Origin: UBA5862 sp002408105 | GTDB taxonomy: Bacteria; Pseudomonadota; Gammaproteobacteria; Pseudomonadales; UBA5862 | Assembly (NCBI GenBank): GCA_034189125.1 | Contig: JAXHVB010000121.1 | Span: 1-6,056, forward strand | Direction: 5' to 3' | Length of the DNA: 6,056 nucleotides | Shown here: piece after piece, positions 1-6,022 of the stretch | Position numbering within the stretch: position 1 is the first letter of the stretch | Layout of the letters: each line of letters starts with the position of its first letter | The notes under the pieces: generated by a model | What the model saw: only the letters and a program-made list of their open reading frames with translations | The model's database searches: none | Told to the model about the DNA's origin: nothing | Position numbers and translations under genes: made by a program

Positions 1-497
1 TCGCCGCCTTCATTCCGACCAACCTCATCTCGATCACCGACGGCCAGATCTACCTCGATGCCGGGCTGTTCGCCGGCGGCTTTCGGCCGGCCATCGACAT
101 CGCCCTGTCGGTGTCGCGCATTGGCGGCAAGGCGCAGCACCCGCGCATCCGCGAGGCCGCCGGCAGCATCAAGCTCGAGTACCTGCAGTTCCAGGAGCTG
201 GAACTGTTCACCCGCTTTGGCGCGCGCCTGGAGCCGGCCATGCAGGCACGGCTCGCACGCGGGCGGGTGCTGCGCGAGCTGCTCAAGCAGGAGCGCCTGG
301 CGCCGGTGTCCGCGGCGGGCCAACTGGCCTGGCTGCTGGCCTTCAAGCACGCGTTGCTGGACGCCGTACCGCCCGCCGAAGTGGCCGGCACGCTGGCCCG
401 GCTGCTGGCCGGGCTTGGCGACAGCGGCCTCGACCTCGGCAGCCCCGAGGCCGACTGGCTCGCTTGGCTGCGCGCCGCCCTGGCCAGCGCATCATGA
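1..497 (+). CDS. atpA: F1-type ATPase alpha subunit, C-terminal part (likely N-type ATPase)
   Basis: This is the C-terminal 164 residues of an ATP synthase/ATPase alpha subunit; the gene runs in from the left edge and the first whole codon is at position 3. The nucleotide-binding domain end is unmistakable: IPTNLISITDGQIYLD, then GLFAGGFRPAID and LSVSRIGGKAQ. The Arg of SVSR (codon 117-119) matches the arginine finger that alpha contributes to the catalytic site on beta. After it comes the helical C-terminal domain (KLEYLQFQELELFTRFG). Alpha sits in the cytoplasmic alpha3beta3 head around the gamma shaft. The tail is rich in Ala and Leu and diverges from housekeeping alpha. The stop TGA overlaps the gamma start as ATGA, so the two are translationally coupled. 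Family assignment is firm. The N-type label is inferred from gene order, since gamma follows directly and no beta comes after it. Confidence 0.93.
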   Translation, partial: AAFIPTNLISITDGQIYLDAGLFAGGFRPAIDIALSVSRIGGKAQHPRIREAAGSIKLEYLQFQELELFTRFGARLEPAMQARLARGRVLRELLKQERLAPVSAAGQLAWLLAFKHALLDAVPPAEVAGTLARLLAGLGDSGLDLGSPEADWLAWLRAALASAS

Positions 498-1297
498 GCC
501 GCTACCGCGAGCTCACCGAGCACCTCAAGGGCCTGGACGACATCCGCGCCATCCTGGCCGGCATGCGCACCCTGGCGGCGGTGGAGCTGCAACGGGTGAC
601 CCGCTTGCAGGAGGCCGGCGCGCCGTTGCGTCAGGGGCTGGAAGCGGCCGTGGCGGCCCATTTCGCCGGCCGGCCCTCACCACCGGCGCCGCCGGATGCC
701 GGCCTGTGCGTGCTGCTGGGCAGCGAAAAGGGCCTTTGCGGTGATTTCAACGACCGCCTGCTGGCCGAGGCGGCGCACCATGCCGGGCCGCGGGTGCTGG
801 TGGGGTCCAAGCTCGCGGTCGCTGCCGTGCAGATGCCGGCCGTCGCGGCGCGCTGCCCGGGGGCGCTGGGGGCGGACGATGTGGGCCCGGTGCTGACCGG
901 CCTGGCGCAGACCCTGGCCGGACTCGATGCCGCCGGTGGGCGGCTGGACGTGCTGTGCCACGACCCGCAGCAGCACCGCGTGCTGCGGGTGGCGGTGCTG
1001 CCGCCGCCAACGGGTGCGACAAGGACCGAAGCCGCGCCGCGCCTGCAACTGCCGGCGCCGCAGTTCGAGGCCGCGCTGCTCGAGCAGTACCTGTTCGCGG
1101 TGTTCAACGGCCTGCTGATCGGTTCCCTGCTGGTCGAGAACCAGCAGCGCATCGCCCACCTGCAGGCGGCCCTGCAGCGGCTGGATGAGCGCTGCGACGG
1201 GCTGCGCCGGCGCCAGCGCCACGCGCGGCAGGAGCAGATCATTGAGGAGTTGGAAATCGGGGTTGCACTCCCTGAGGGTTCTTGCGAACGGTTGTGA
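494..1297 (+). CDS. atpG: F1-type ATPase gamma subunit (divergent, likely N-type ATPase)
   Basis: Gamma is the rotating central shaft of the F1 head. The protein is 267 residues from the ATG at 494, slightly short for the family. I prefer this start to an in-frame ATG at 464 because it forms the ATGA overlap with the alpha stop and gives the normal N-terminus (MSRYRELTEHLKGLDDIRAI), the first half of the coiled coil. The motif GSEKGLCGDFNDRLL corresponds to the conserved GLCG-FN segment of gamma. The C-terminal helix is also typical: LLEQYLFAVFNGLLIGSLLVEN, then NQQRIAHLQAALQRLDE. The sequence differs strongly from housekeeping gamma. In housekeeping operons gamma is followed by atpD (beta), but here the next gene is unrelated and lies 142 bases away. 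Gamma as last gene fits the atpDCQRBEFAG order of N-ATPases, which are thought to pump Na+ or H+ out at ATP cost. No strong Shine-Dalgarno is visible, consistent with coupling. Confidence 0.9.
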   Translation: MSRYRELTEHLKGLDDIRAILAGMRTLAAVELQRVTRLQEAGAPLRQGLEAAVAAHFAGRPSPPAPPDAGLCVLLGSEKGLCGDFNDRLLAEAAHHAGPRVLVGSKLAVAAVQMPAVAARCPGALGADDVGPVLTGLAQTLAGLDAAGGRLDVLCHDPQQHRVLRVAVLPPPTGATRTEAAPRLQLPAPQFEAALLEQYLFAVFNGLLIGSLLVENQQRIAHLQAALQRLDERCDGLRRRQRHARQEQIIEELEIGVALPEGSCERL

Positions 1298-1312
1298 CAC
1301 AATCGCAGCCGA

Positions 1313-1329
1313 GGTTGCTGTTCGCAACC
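1313..1329 (+). other. GC-rich hairpin after atpG, possible weak terminator
   Basis: GGTTGC (1313-1318) and GCAACC (1324-1329) form a perfect 6-bp stem with a 5-base loop, 15 bases after the gamma stop. It is the only clear dyad between atpG and the next gene. No T run follows it, so it is at best a weak or Rho-assisted terminator or an mRNA 3'-end stabiliser. The rest of the 1298-1439 spacer shows no convincing -35/-10 pair, although the next gene presumably has its own promoter there. Confidence 0.3.
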
Positions 1330-1439
1330 AAGTTCGCCTGCATCGTCGGCATTGTTGCGGAAACTTCAGCGGCGACCACGCGCTGCAGCTTGGCTGCACA
1401 CCATTGAGTCAATCGTTTTAGAGAGGGACGGATCAATCA

Positions 1440-1880
1440 ATGAGAAAGTTGTGGATGCGGTGGGTCATTCAGATTGTGCTGGCGCTGACCACGCCCTTGG
1501 TTTTCGCACAAGGGCCGGTTGTTCAGGTGTACAAAACACCCAGTTGTGGCTGCTGTGGAGATTGGGTTCAGCATTTGAAAGCGGCAGGTTTCGCGGTGCA
1601 GGTGCAAGATCTGGAGGACCTCGCAGCCACCAAGGCCCGCCTTGGCGTGCCGGCCGACCTGCAAAGCTGCCACAGTGCGGTGGTGCAAGGCCATGTGATC
1701 GAGGGCCATGTGCCGGCGAGCGACATTCGCAGGCTGCTTGAGGAGCATCCAGACGGTGGCGGTCTGGCGGTGCCGGGAATGCCGCTGGGATCCCCTGGAA
1801 TGGAGTATGGCAACCGCAAAGATCCCTACCGCGTCATCCTGTTCGACGGGAAGAAGCGCTCCGTATTCGCCAGCCACTGA
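1440..1880 (+). CDS. Exported DUF411 protein, CopG-like copper-binding candidate
   Basis: A 146-residue DUF411 family protein. Residues 1-23 form a Sec signal peptide: basic MRKLWMR start, hydrophobic core, and a likely cut after VFA (residue 23), so the mature protein should be periplasmic. The mature part opens with a thioredoxin-like strand (VVQVYKTPSCGCC) carrying Cys36, Cys38 and Cys39; Cys77 (LQSCHSAVV) is the fourth conserved Cys. His78, His85 and His90 lie nearby. The end has the family signature HVPASDIRRLL, then GLAVPGMPLGSPGME. Members of this family called CopG in Pseudomonas bind copper through the CxCC and the extra Cys and are linked to copper tolerance; that role here is inference from family. 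A purine-rich GAGAGGGA (1421-1428) lies 11 bases before the ATG, a rather long spacing. No copper genes (copA, copB, cus, cueR) are visible around it; the downstream pump is of the drug type. It converges with the tetR gene. Confidence 0.88.
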   Translation: MRKLWMRWVIQIVLALTTPLVFAQGPVVQVYKTPSCGCCGDWVQHLKAAGFAVQVQDLEDLAATKARLGVPADLQSCHSAVVQGHVIEGHVPASDIRRLLEEHPDGGGLAVPGMPLGSPGMEYGNRKDPYRVILFDGKKRSVFASH

Positions 1881-2059
1881 CCCTGCGGACGGAATGGGTT
1901 CAGGGAGATTCCGAGGTGACGCAAGCGCCCTTTGGGTCTGATGGGCGCCACTCCAGAACTCGTGAACAACCACAGCCCTGACTGCACGCGCGGGTGCGGA
2001 TCAAGGCGGCGCGTGAAGCCTTCCAGCGCCCGCTCTTGGCGCGCGTTGACGCGCCTGCC
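1881..2059. other. Convergent intergenic spacer with two GC-rich dyads
   Basis: This 179-base spacer separates the 3' ends of the DUF411 gene (+) and the tetR gene (-). I see no credible gene in it. Two dyads are present: GCGCCC (1925-1930) with GGGCGC (1943-1948), and GGCGCG (2038-2043) with CGCGCC (2050-2055, six-base loop). Either could act in transcript termination of the two converging genes, but neither is followed by a T run on the relevant strand, so they are not textbook intrinsic terminators. Confidence 0.4.
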
Positions 2060-2716
2060 TTAACCGAGGCGCAGTGGCGGTTCCCCTGCGGTGAGCAGCC
2101 CCGCAAACACGGCGCTCACCATCGCTTCAGCATCCCTTTGCAGGTGATAGCGATCCGGGTCGCGCAAGGCTTCAAAGTACATCCCATCGAGGAATGAGTG
2201 CACGACGGTCGCCGCCAACGGAGGGGTCAGTCCATGCGCTAGCCGGCCCGATGCCTGTGCATGGCTGAACAGTTGGATCAGGTTGTCGAGGTTTTGGCGG
2301 TTCACCTCGATCAGCTTCTGGTTGCTTTCGCTCAACCCGTCCACGAATTCGCAGCGGTGGAACAGGATGGTGAATACCCGGCACCGCCGCGGGTCCTGCT
2401 CAATGCTGGTCAGGGCGCGAACGCAAAATGCCTTGAGACCGGAGAGCGCCTGCTCCAATTGTCGATTGCCTTGTGGGGCGGCCACGATCTCGTCGAAGAG
2501 TTCGGCCATTGGCAAGTGCACACGGCAGTACATCGCGTTGAACAGGTCCGTCTTGTCACGGAAGTGCCAGTAGACCGCGCCTCGGGTGACGCCTGCAGCA
2601 TCGGCGATCTCCGCCAGAGAGGCCCGCGCCACCCCCCGCTGCAGAAACACGGTTTCTGCAGCGTCGAGGATTTGCTCGCGGGTCCGTTCGGCTTCTGCCT
2701 TGGTTTTTCTAACCAT
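2060..2716 (-). CDS. TetR/AcrR-family repressor of the adjacent RND efflux operon
   Basis: A 218-residue transcriptional repressor, close to the 215 residues of AcrR. The N-terminus (MVRKTKAEAERTREQILDAA) and the helix-turn-helix at about residues 33-52 (ASLAEIADAAGVTRGAVYWHF, followed by RDKTDLF) are highly typical of the AcrR/TtgR/SmeT type that controls RND pumps. The remaining two thirds is a helical ligand-binding and dimerisation domain, with recognisable RCRVFTILFHRCEFV and SFLDGMYFEALRDPDRY segments. It is divergent from the membrane fusion gene across a 241-base spacer containing an AcrR-like palindrome. It therefore probably represses the pump, and possibly itself, until a toxic lipophilic or aromatic compound binds. 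The ATG at 2714-2716 gives the canonical family N-terminus although no clear Shine-Dalgarno precedes it. The inducing ligand cannot be read from the sequence. The gene looks intact even though the pump it should control is broken. Confidence 0.93.
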   Translation of the reverse strand: MVRKTKAEAERTREQILDAAETVFLQRGVARASLAEIADAAGVTRGAVYWHFRDKTDLFNAMYCRVHLPMAELFDEIVAAPQGNRQLEQALSGLKAFCVRALTSIEQDPRRCRVFTILFHRCEFVDGLSESNQKLIEVNRQNLDNLIQLFSHAQASGRLAHGLTPPLAATVVHSFLDGMYFEALRDPDRYHLQRDAEAMVSAVFAGLLTAGEPPLRLG

Positions 2717-2835
2717 TGGATAGTGTGGTCAAGCTGTTGTCATGCGGCCGTGTTATTAATGTGCTGACCACTGGCCACCGGGCCTTGGGGCTTTGGCGCG
2801 CAGTATGCAGGATCCCCCGAGCGGACTCTACTGGT

Positions 2836-2853
2836 ATACATTCATGAATGTAT
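2836..2853. promoter_or_regulatory. 18-bp perfect palindrome, AcrR-type operator
   Basis: ATACATTCATGAATGTAT is a perfect inverted repeat. It matches the core of the E. coli AcrR box (ACATTnnTGAATGTATGT type; here the right side also continues as GTATGTTA). It lies between the divergent repressor and pump genes, about 100 bases before the fusion gene ATG, where a repressor dimer pair would block the pump promoter. Binding by the neighbouring TetR protein is inferred from the motif and the context. Confidence 0.8.
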
Positions 2854-2947
2854 GTTAATTTGTGCCGCTGGTTGTCAGGCAGCTGGTTCACCCCGCATCG
2901 GTTCGGCGCCGGCAGGATCCCCCCTCCTCTTTTCCTCGTTGTTCTTC

Positions 2948-2952
2948 AGGAG
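2948..2952 (+). promoter_or_regulatory. Shine-Dalgarno of the membrane fusion gene
   Basis: AGGAG sits five bases before the ATG at 2958. It decides that start over the in-frame GTG at 2862, which would add 32 residues ahead of the lipoprotein signal peptide and spoil it. Confidence 0.8.
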
Positions 2953-2957
2953 CGTCC

Positions 2958-4148
2958 ATGAAGTTCCTTGACGTTCAGCCCGCGTTGTCTCGCGGGCGCT
3001 GGTGGTTGATTTTCATCGCAGCATGGCTGGCTGGCTGTGCCGGGCCGAAAGACCCGCAGATGCAGCAGGGGCACCTGCAGGGCCCCGTTTCGGTCACCAC
3101 CATCAAGGTGATGCCCGCTACAGTTCCGATGGTTGACGAGTACGCCGGGCGCACCGCGGGTGTGCGTGAAGTCGAAGTGCGTGCGCGGGTAAGTGGCATT
3201 TTGCTCGAGCGGACCTACGTAGAGGGTGAGCGCGTCGACGCAGGCGATGTGCTGTTTCACATTGATCCTCAGCCGTTTGCGGTTGCTCTGAATCGCGCCG
3301 AAGCGCGGGTCGAAGAAGCCAGGGCCAACCTGCGTGGCACCACGCGCGACTGGGAGCGCACGCGGGCCTTGTTTGCCGACAACGCCATCAGCCAGCGGGA
3401 GCGTGACGATGCCCTGTCTGCCTGGGAGTTGGCCAAGGCCCAGTTGGCGACTGCCGAGGCAGAGTTGAACGCTGCCCACATTGACCTCGGCTACACCTCG
3501 GTGCGAGCGCCGATCAGCGGGATCACCAGCCGCGAGGTGCGCTCGGAGGGGAGCCTGATCGGCACAGGGCCCAGCGAAAGTCTGCTCACGAGCATCACCC
3601 AACTCGATCCGATCTATGTGAATTTCGCGATTCCGTCCACTGAATTGGCCCGCCAGCGCAAGCTCTTGGCAAGTGGTGCCCTGCGGTTCTCCGAGAAGGA
3701 ATCCCTGAGCGCGGACCTTTACTACGGGGGGGAGCGCTACGGTGCCACAGGGGTGGTCAGTTTTACCGACAGCCATGTGGACATGGACACAGGCACCATC
3801 CGAGCGCGGGCGATCTTCCCCAACCCGGACGCTGAGCTCTTACCGGGCCAGTTTGTGCGCTTGCGTGTGCATGGCCTGGTGCGTGAAGGGGCCTTTGTGG
3901 TGCCCGAGACTGCAGTGATGCAGGACGCCGATGGAACCTATCTGTTTGTCGTTCAGGGTGGGCAAGCGAGCAAGCGCAGGGTGACGCCCGGGCCGGTGAC
4001 CGAATCCGGCTGGTTGATCGACGCTGGCCTCAAGACTGGCGACGAGGTTGTTGTCGAGGGCGTGGTGAAGCTGCAGCCTGGCATGGCCGTTGAAGTCGCC
4101 GAGTCCGAGGACATGGCCGCGCTGAACGTTGCGGAAGCAGGCGCATGA
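2958..4148 (+). CDS. RND efflux periplasmic adaptor (membrane fusion) lipoprotein, AcrA/MexA type
   Basis: A 396-residue periplasmic adaptor that links an inner-membrane RND pump to an outer-membrane channel. The N-terminus is a lipoprotein signal peptide: a basic patch (RGRWW), a hydrophobic core and lipobox LAGC, with Cys27 as the acylated residue and Ala at +2. A beta-barrel strand (TVPMVDEYAGRTAGVREVEVRARV) follows. The first lipoyl half (VSGILLERTYVEGERVDAGDVLFHIDP) spans about residues 78-104. The alpha-helical hairpin, rich in Ala, Glu and Arg, spans about 105-178. The second lipoyl half begins at GYTSVRAPISGI (about 178-189), followed by ITQLDPIYVNFAIP of the barrel. Length and order are those of AcrA/MexA/TtgA. 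The stop overlaps the pump start as ATGA, so the two are one operon under the divergent TetR gene. Its sequence is intact; with its own pump truncated it could only work with another RND partner. It is most likely HAE1 drug-pump type rather than metal type, judged from its partner. Confidence 0.94.
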   Translation: MKFLDVQPALSRGRWWLIFIAAWLAGCAGPKDPQMQQGHLQGPVSVTTIKVMPATVPMVDEYAGRTAGVREVEVRARVSGILLERTYVEGERVDAGDVLFHIDPQPFAVALNRAEARVEEARANLRGTTRDWERTRALFADNAISQRERDDALSAWELAKAQLATAEAELNAAHIDLGYTSVRAPISGITSREVRSEGSLIGTGPSESLLTSITQLDPIYVNFAIPSTELARQRKLLASGALRFSEKESLSADLYYGGERYGATGVVSFTDSHVDMDTGTIRARAIFPNPDAELLPGQFVRLRVHGLVREGAFVVPETAVMQDADGTYLFVVQGGQASKRRVTPGPVTESGWLIDAGLKTGDEVVVEGVVKLQPGMAVEVAESEDMAALNVAEAGA

Positions 4149-6022
4149 TCTCGGCCTTTTTTATTCGCCGCCCGGTCTTCGCCGCGGTCGTCTCCATCGT
4201 CATCGTGCTGGCTGGAACCATGGCACTCGGCGGACTTCCAGTCGAGCAGTACCCCCAGATCGTCCCGCCCCAAGTCGTGGTCACTGCAACCTATCCTGGG
4301 GCGAGTGCAGAGGTCCTGGCTGAGTCTGTCGCGGCGCCCCTGGAACAGGAAATCAACGGGGTGGACGGGATGATTTACGTCAACTCCGTGAGCTCGTCCA
4401 GTGGCACGGTCCGCGTCATCGTCAGCTTCGAGATCGGCACCGACCCGGACCAAGCCACCATCGATGTGAACAATCGAGTGAAGGCCGCGGAATCGCGGTT
4501 GCCCGAAGAGGTGCGTCGGCAGGGAGTTCGGGTGCAGAAGCGCTCCAGCAACATTTTGGAGCTGGTGGCCCTGTTTTCCGAAGATGGCCGCTACGACTCG
4601 GTCTACATCAGCAACTACGCCTTGCTGAACGTCATCGATGAGCTCAAGCGCATACCCGGTGTGGGTGATGCTTCCCTATTTGGTGCCAAGGACTACTCCA
4701 TGCGCATCTGGCTGCGTCCGGATCAGTTGGCGCAGTATGACCTGACCCCAACGCAGGTTGCTGCGGCCATTCGGGAGCAGAATTCTCAGTTCGCCGCGGG
4801 GCGTTTCGGTCAGCCGCCCACAGGTGAAGTGCATGCGTTCACCTATAGCGCGACCACCCAGGGCCGTTTGGTAACGCCCGAGGAGTTTGAACAGATCATT
4901 CTGCGCACCAACCCGGATGGCGCAGCGCTGCGTTTGCAGGACGTCGCGCGGGTGGAGCTTGGGGCTTGGAACTACAACTTTCAGGCGAGCTACCAAGGGC
5001 GCCCCACAGTGCCCATAGCCATCTACCTGCAACCGGGCGCCAACGCCTTGAACACCGCCGATGCGGTCTTCAAGGCCATGGAGGAGTTGGCCCCAAGGTT
5101 CCCGGAGGGCATGGAGTACACCATTCCCTTCGATACCACGACCTTTGTGCGGGTCTCCATTGATGAGGTGATCGCCACCTTCATCGAGGCGATCATCCTC
5201 GTGGTGCTGGTGGTGTTCCTGTTCCTACAGAATGCCCGGGCCACCCTGATTCCTTTGCTTGCGGTGCCGGTGTCGATCATCGGTGCATTTGCCGGCATGT
5301 ACCTGCTCGGCTTTTCCATCAACCTGCTCACCCTGTTCGGTCTGATTCTTGCGATCGGGATTGTGGTGGACGACGCCATCATCGTGATCGAGAACGTAGA
5401 GCGCATCATGACTGAGCACAACAAGACCCCGAAAGAGGCGGCGTTGTTAGCCATGGAGGAGGTCACGGGACCAATTATCGCCATCGTCCTGGTGCTCTCG
5501 GCGGTGTTCATCCCGGTGGCCTTTCTTGGTGGTCTGACGGGAGAGATGTACCGCCAGTTTGCCATCACGATCGTCGTGTCAGTGGTGATTTCTGGAATCG
5601 TCGCGCTCACCCTGACGCCGGCTCTTTGTGCCACCTTGCTCAAGCCCAACCACCGCCCGCCTGGCAAGTTCTTTCAGCGCTTCAACCGGGGCTTTCGCGG
5701 GCTGACCGAAGGTTATGTGGGGGCAGTGACCTGGTTGAACACCCGGTTGGCAGTGGCTTTGCTCTTATTCGCAGGGCTGGGCGGCATCACTTACCTGCTG
5801 TTCCAACAGGTGCCCGCGGGACTCTTGCCCAACGAAGATCAGGGCTATGTGCTGGTGACCTATGAACTGCCGGAGGCCGCCTCGCTGAGCCGCACCGAAC
5901 AGGTGACCGACCGCATCACCCAACGCCTGATGGACCATGAAGATGTCGATTGGGTGGTCTCCTTTGATACTATGCCTAGGGGGCTATCTACAAGTGCTAT
6001 AAAATTCAGAAGGGCACAGTAA
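4145..6022 (+). CDS. RND multidrug efflux permease (HAE1, AcrB/MexB type), truncated by an apparent insertion
   Basis: This is the inner-membrane, proton-driven drug transporter of a tripartite pump, but only the first 611 or so residues of an expected 1040-1060 are present. The start (ISAFFIRRPVFAAVVSIVIV) contains TM1. The first periplasmic loop follows, with YPGASAEVLAESVAAPLEQEINGV and typical porter and docking segments. TM2-TM6 lie at about 342-360, 366-386, 392-413, 443-462 and 473-497. TM4 carries GIVVDDAIIVIENVER; Asp409 and Asp410 match the AcrB proton-relay pair Asp407/Asp408 and mark it as HAE1 rather than a metal (HME) pump. TM7 is at about 535-553, then LLPNEDQGYVLV opens the second loop. 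At SFDTMP the family sequence ends and foreign codons lead to TAA at 6020-6022. TM8-12 with the partner Lys/Arg of the relay, and the second porter half, are missing, so the product should not transport. The start overlaps the adaptor stop (ATGA). Confidence 0.93.
   Translation: MISAFFIRRPVFAAVVSIVIVLAGTMALGGLPVEQYPQIVPPQVVVTATYPGASAEVLAESVAAPLEQEINGVDGMIYVNSVSSSSGTVRVIVSFEIGTDPDQATIDVNNRVKAAESRLPEEVRRQGVRVQKRSSNILELVALFSEDGRYDSVYISNYALLNVIDELKRIPGVGDASLFGAKDYSMRIWLRPDQLAQYDLTPTQVAAAIREQNSQFAAGRFGQPPTGEVHAFTYSATTQGRLVTPEEFEQIILRTNPDGAALRLQDVARVELGAWNYNFQASYQGRPTVPIAIYLQPGANALNTADAVFKAMEELAPRFPEGMEYTIPFDTTTFVRVSIDEVIATFIEAIILVVLVVFLFLQNARATLIPLLAVPVSIIGAFAGMYLLGFSINLLTLFGLILAIGIVVDDAIIVIENVERIMTEHNKTPKEAALLAMEEVTGPIIAIVLVLSAVFIPVAFLGGLTGEMYRQFAITIVVSVVISGIVALTLTPALCATLLKPNHRPPGKFFQRFNRGFRGLTEGYVGAVTWLNTRLAVALLLFAGLGGITYLLFQQVPAGLLPNEDQGYVLVTYELPEAASLSRTEQVTDRITQRLMDHEDVDWVVSFDTMPRGLSTSAIKFRRAQ

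Larger units (their letters stand above)
2717..2957. promoter_or_regulatory. Divergent regulatory region between tetR and the RND operon
   Basis: This spacer holds the start signals for both directions. It contains a locally AT-rich patch (TTATTAAT near 2752-2759) that could supply a -10 element for tetR on the - strand. It also holds the operator palindrome at 2836-2853. Just downstream, TGTTAATTT (2853-2861) resembles a weak extended -10 for the pump operon, with no good -35. About 100 bases of leader separate the operator from the start codon of the fusion gene. Exact transcription starts cannot be fixed by eye. Confidence 0.6.

Noticed and set aside
464..493. Earlier in-frame ATG at 464 for atpG
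   Set aside because: It would overlap alpha by 34 bases and add ten residues not seen in the gamma family; the ATGA overlap start at 494 is more natural.
631..1399. Long - strand open frames opposite atpG
   Set aside because: Low-complexity Arg, Ala, Ser and Pro rich translations antisense to a clear gamma subunit gene; no family resemblance.
1881..2059. Possible remnant gene in the convergent spacer
   Set aside because: Short open frames there have no start signals and no recognisable protein motif on either strand.
2862..2957. GTG start at 2862 that would lengthen the adaptor by 32 residues
   Set aside because: The ATG at 2958 has an AGGAG five bases upstream and begins a proper lipoprotein signal peptide; the extension would bury it.
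2946..3776. Long - strand open frame opposite the adaptor gene (276 codons)
   Set aside because: It mirrors a well-supported + strand gene, has no recognisable domain and no start signal; high-GC genes commonly leave such open antisense frames.
5023..5667. 214-codon - strand frame opposite the RND gene
   Set aside because: Composition (many Met, Thr, Ser) is the expected antisense shadow of membrane-segment codons; no domain seen.
4145..6022. The 625-residue frame as a naturally short RND protein (for example a half-size transporter)
   Set aside because: It follows full-length HAE1 pumps closely up to the beginning of the second periplasmic loop and then changes in both protein and base composition; this is a break rather than a natural family end.
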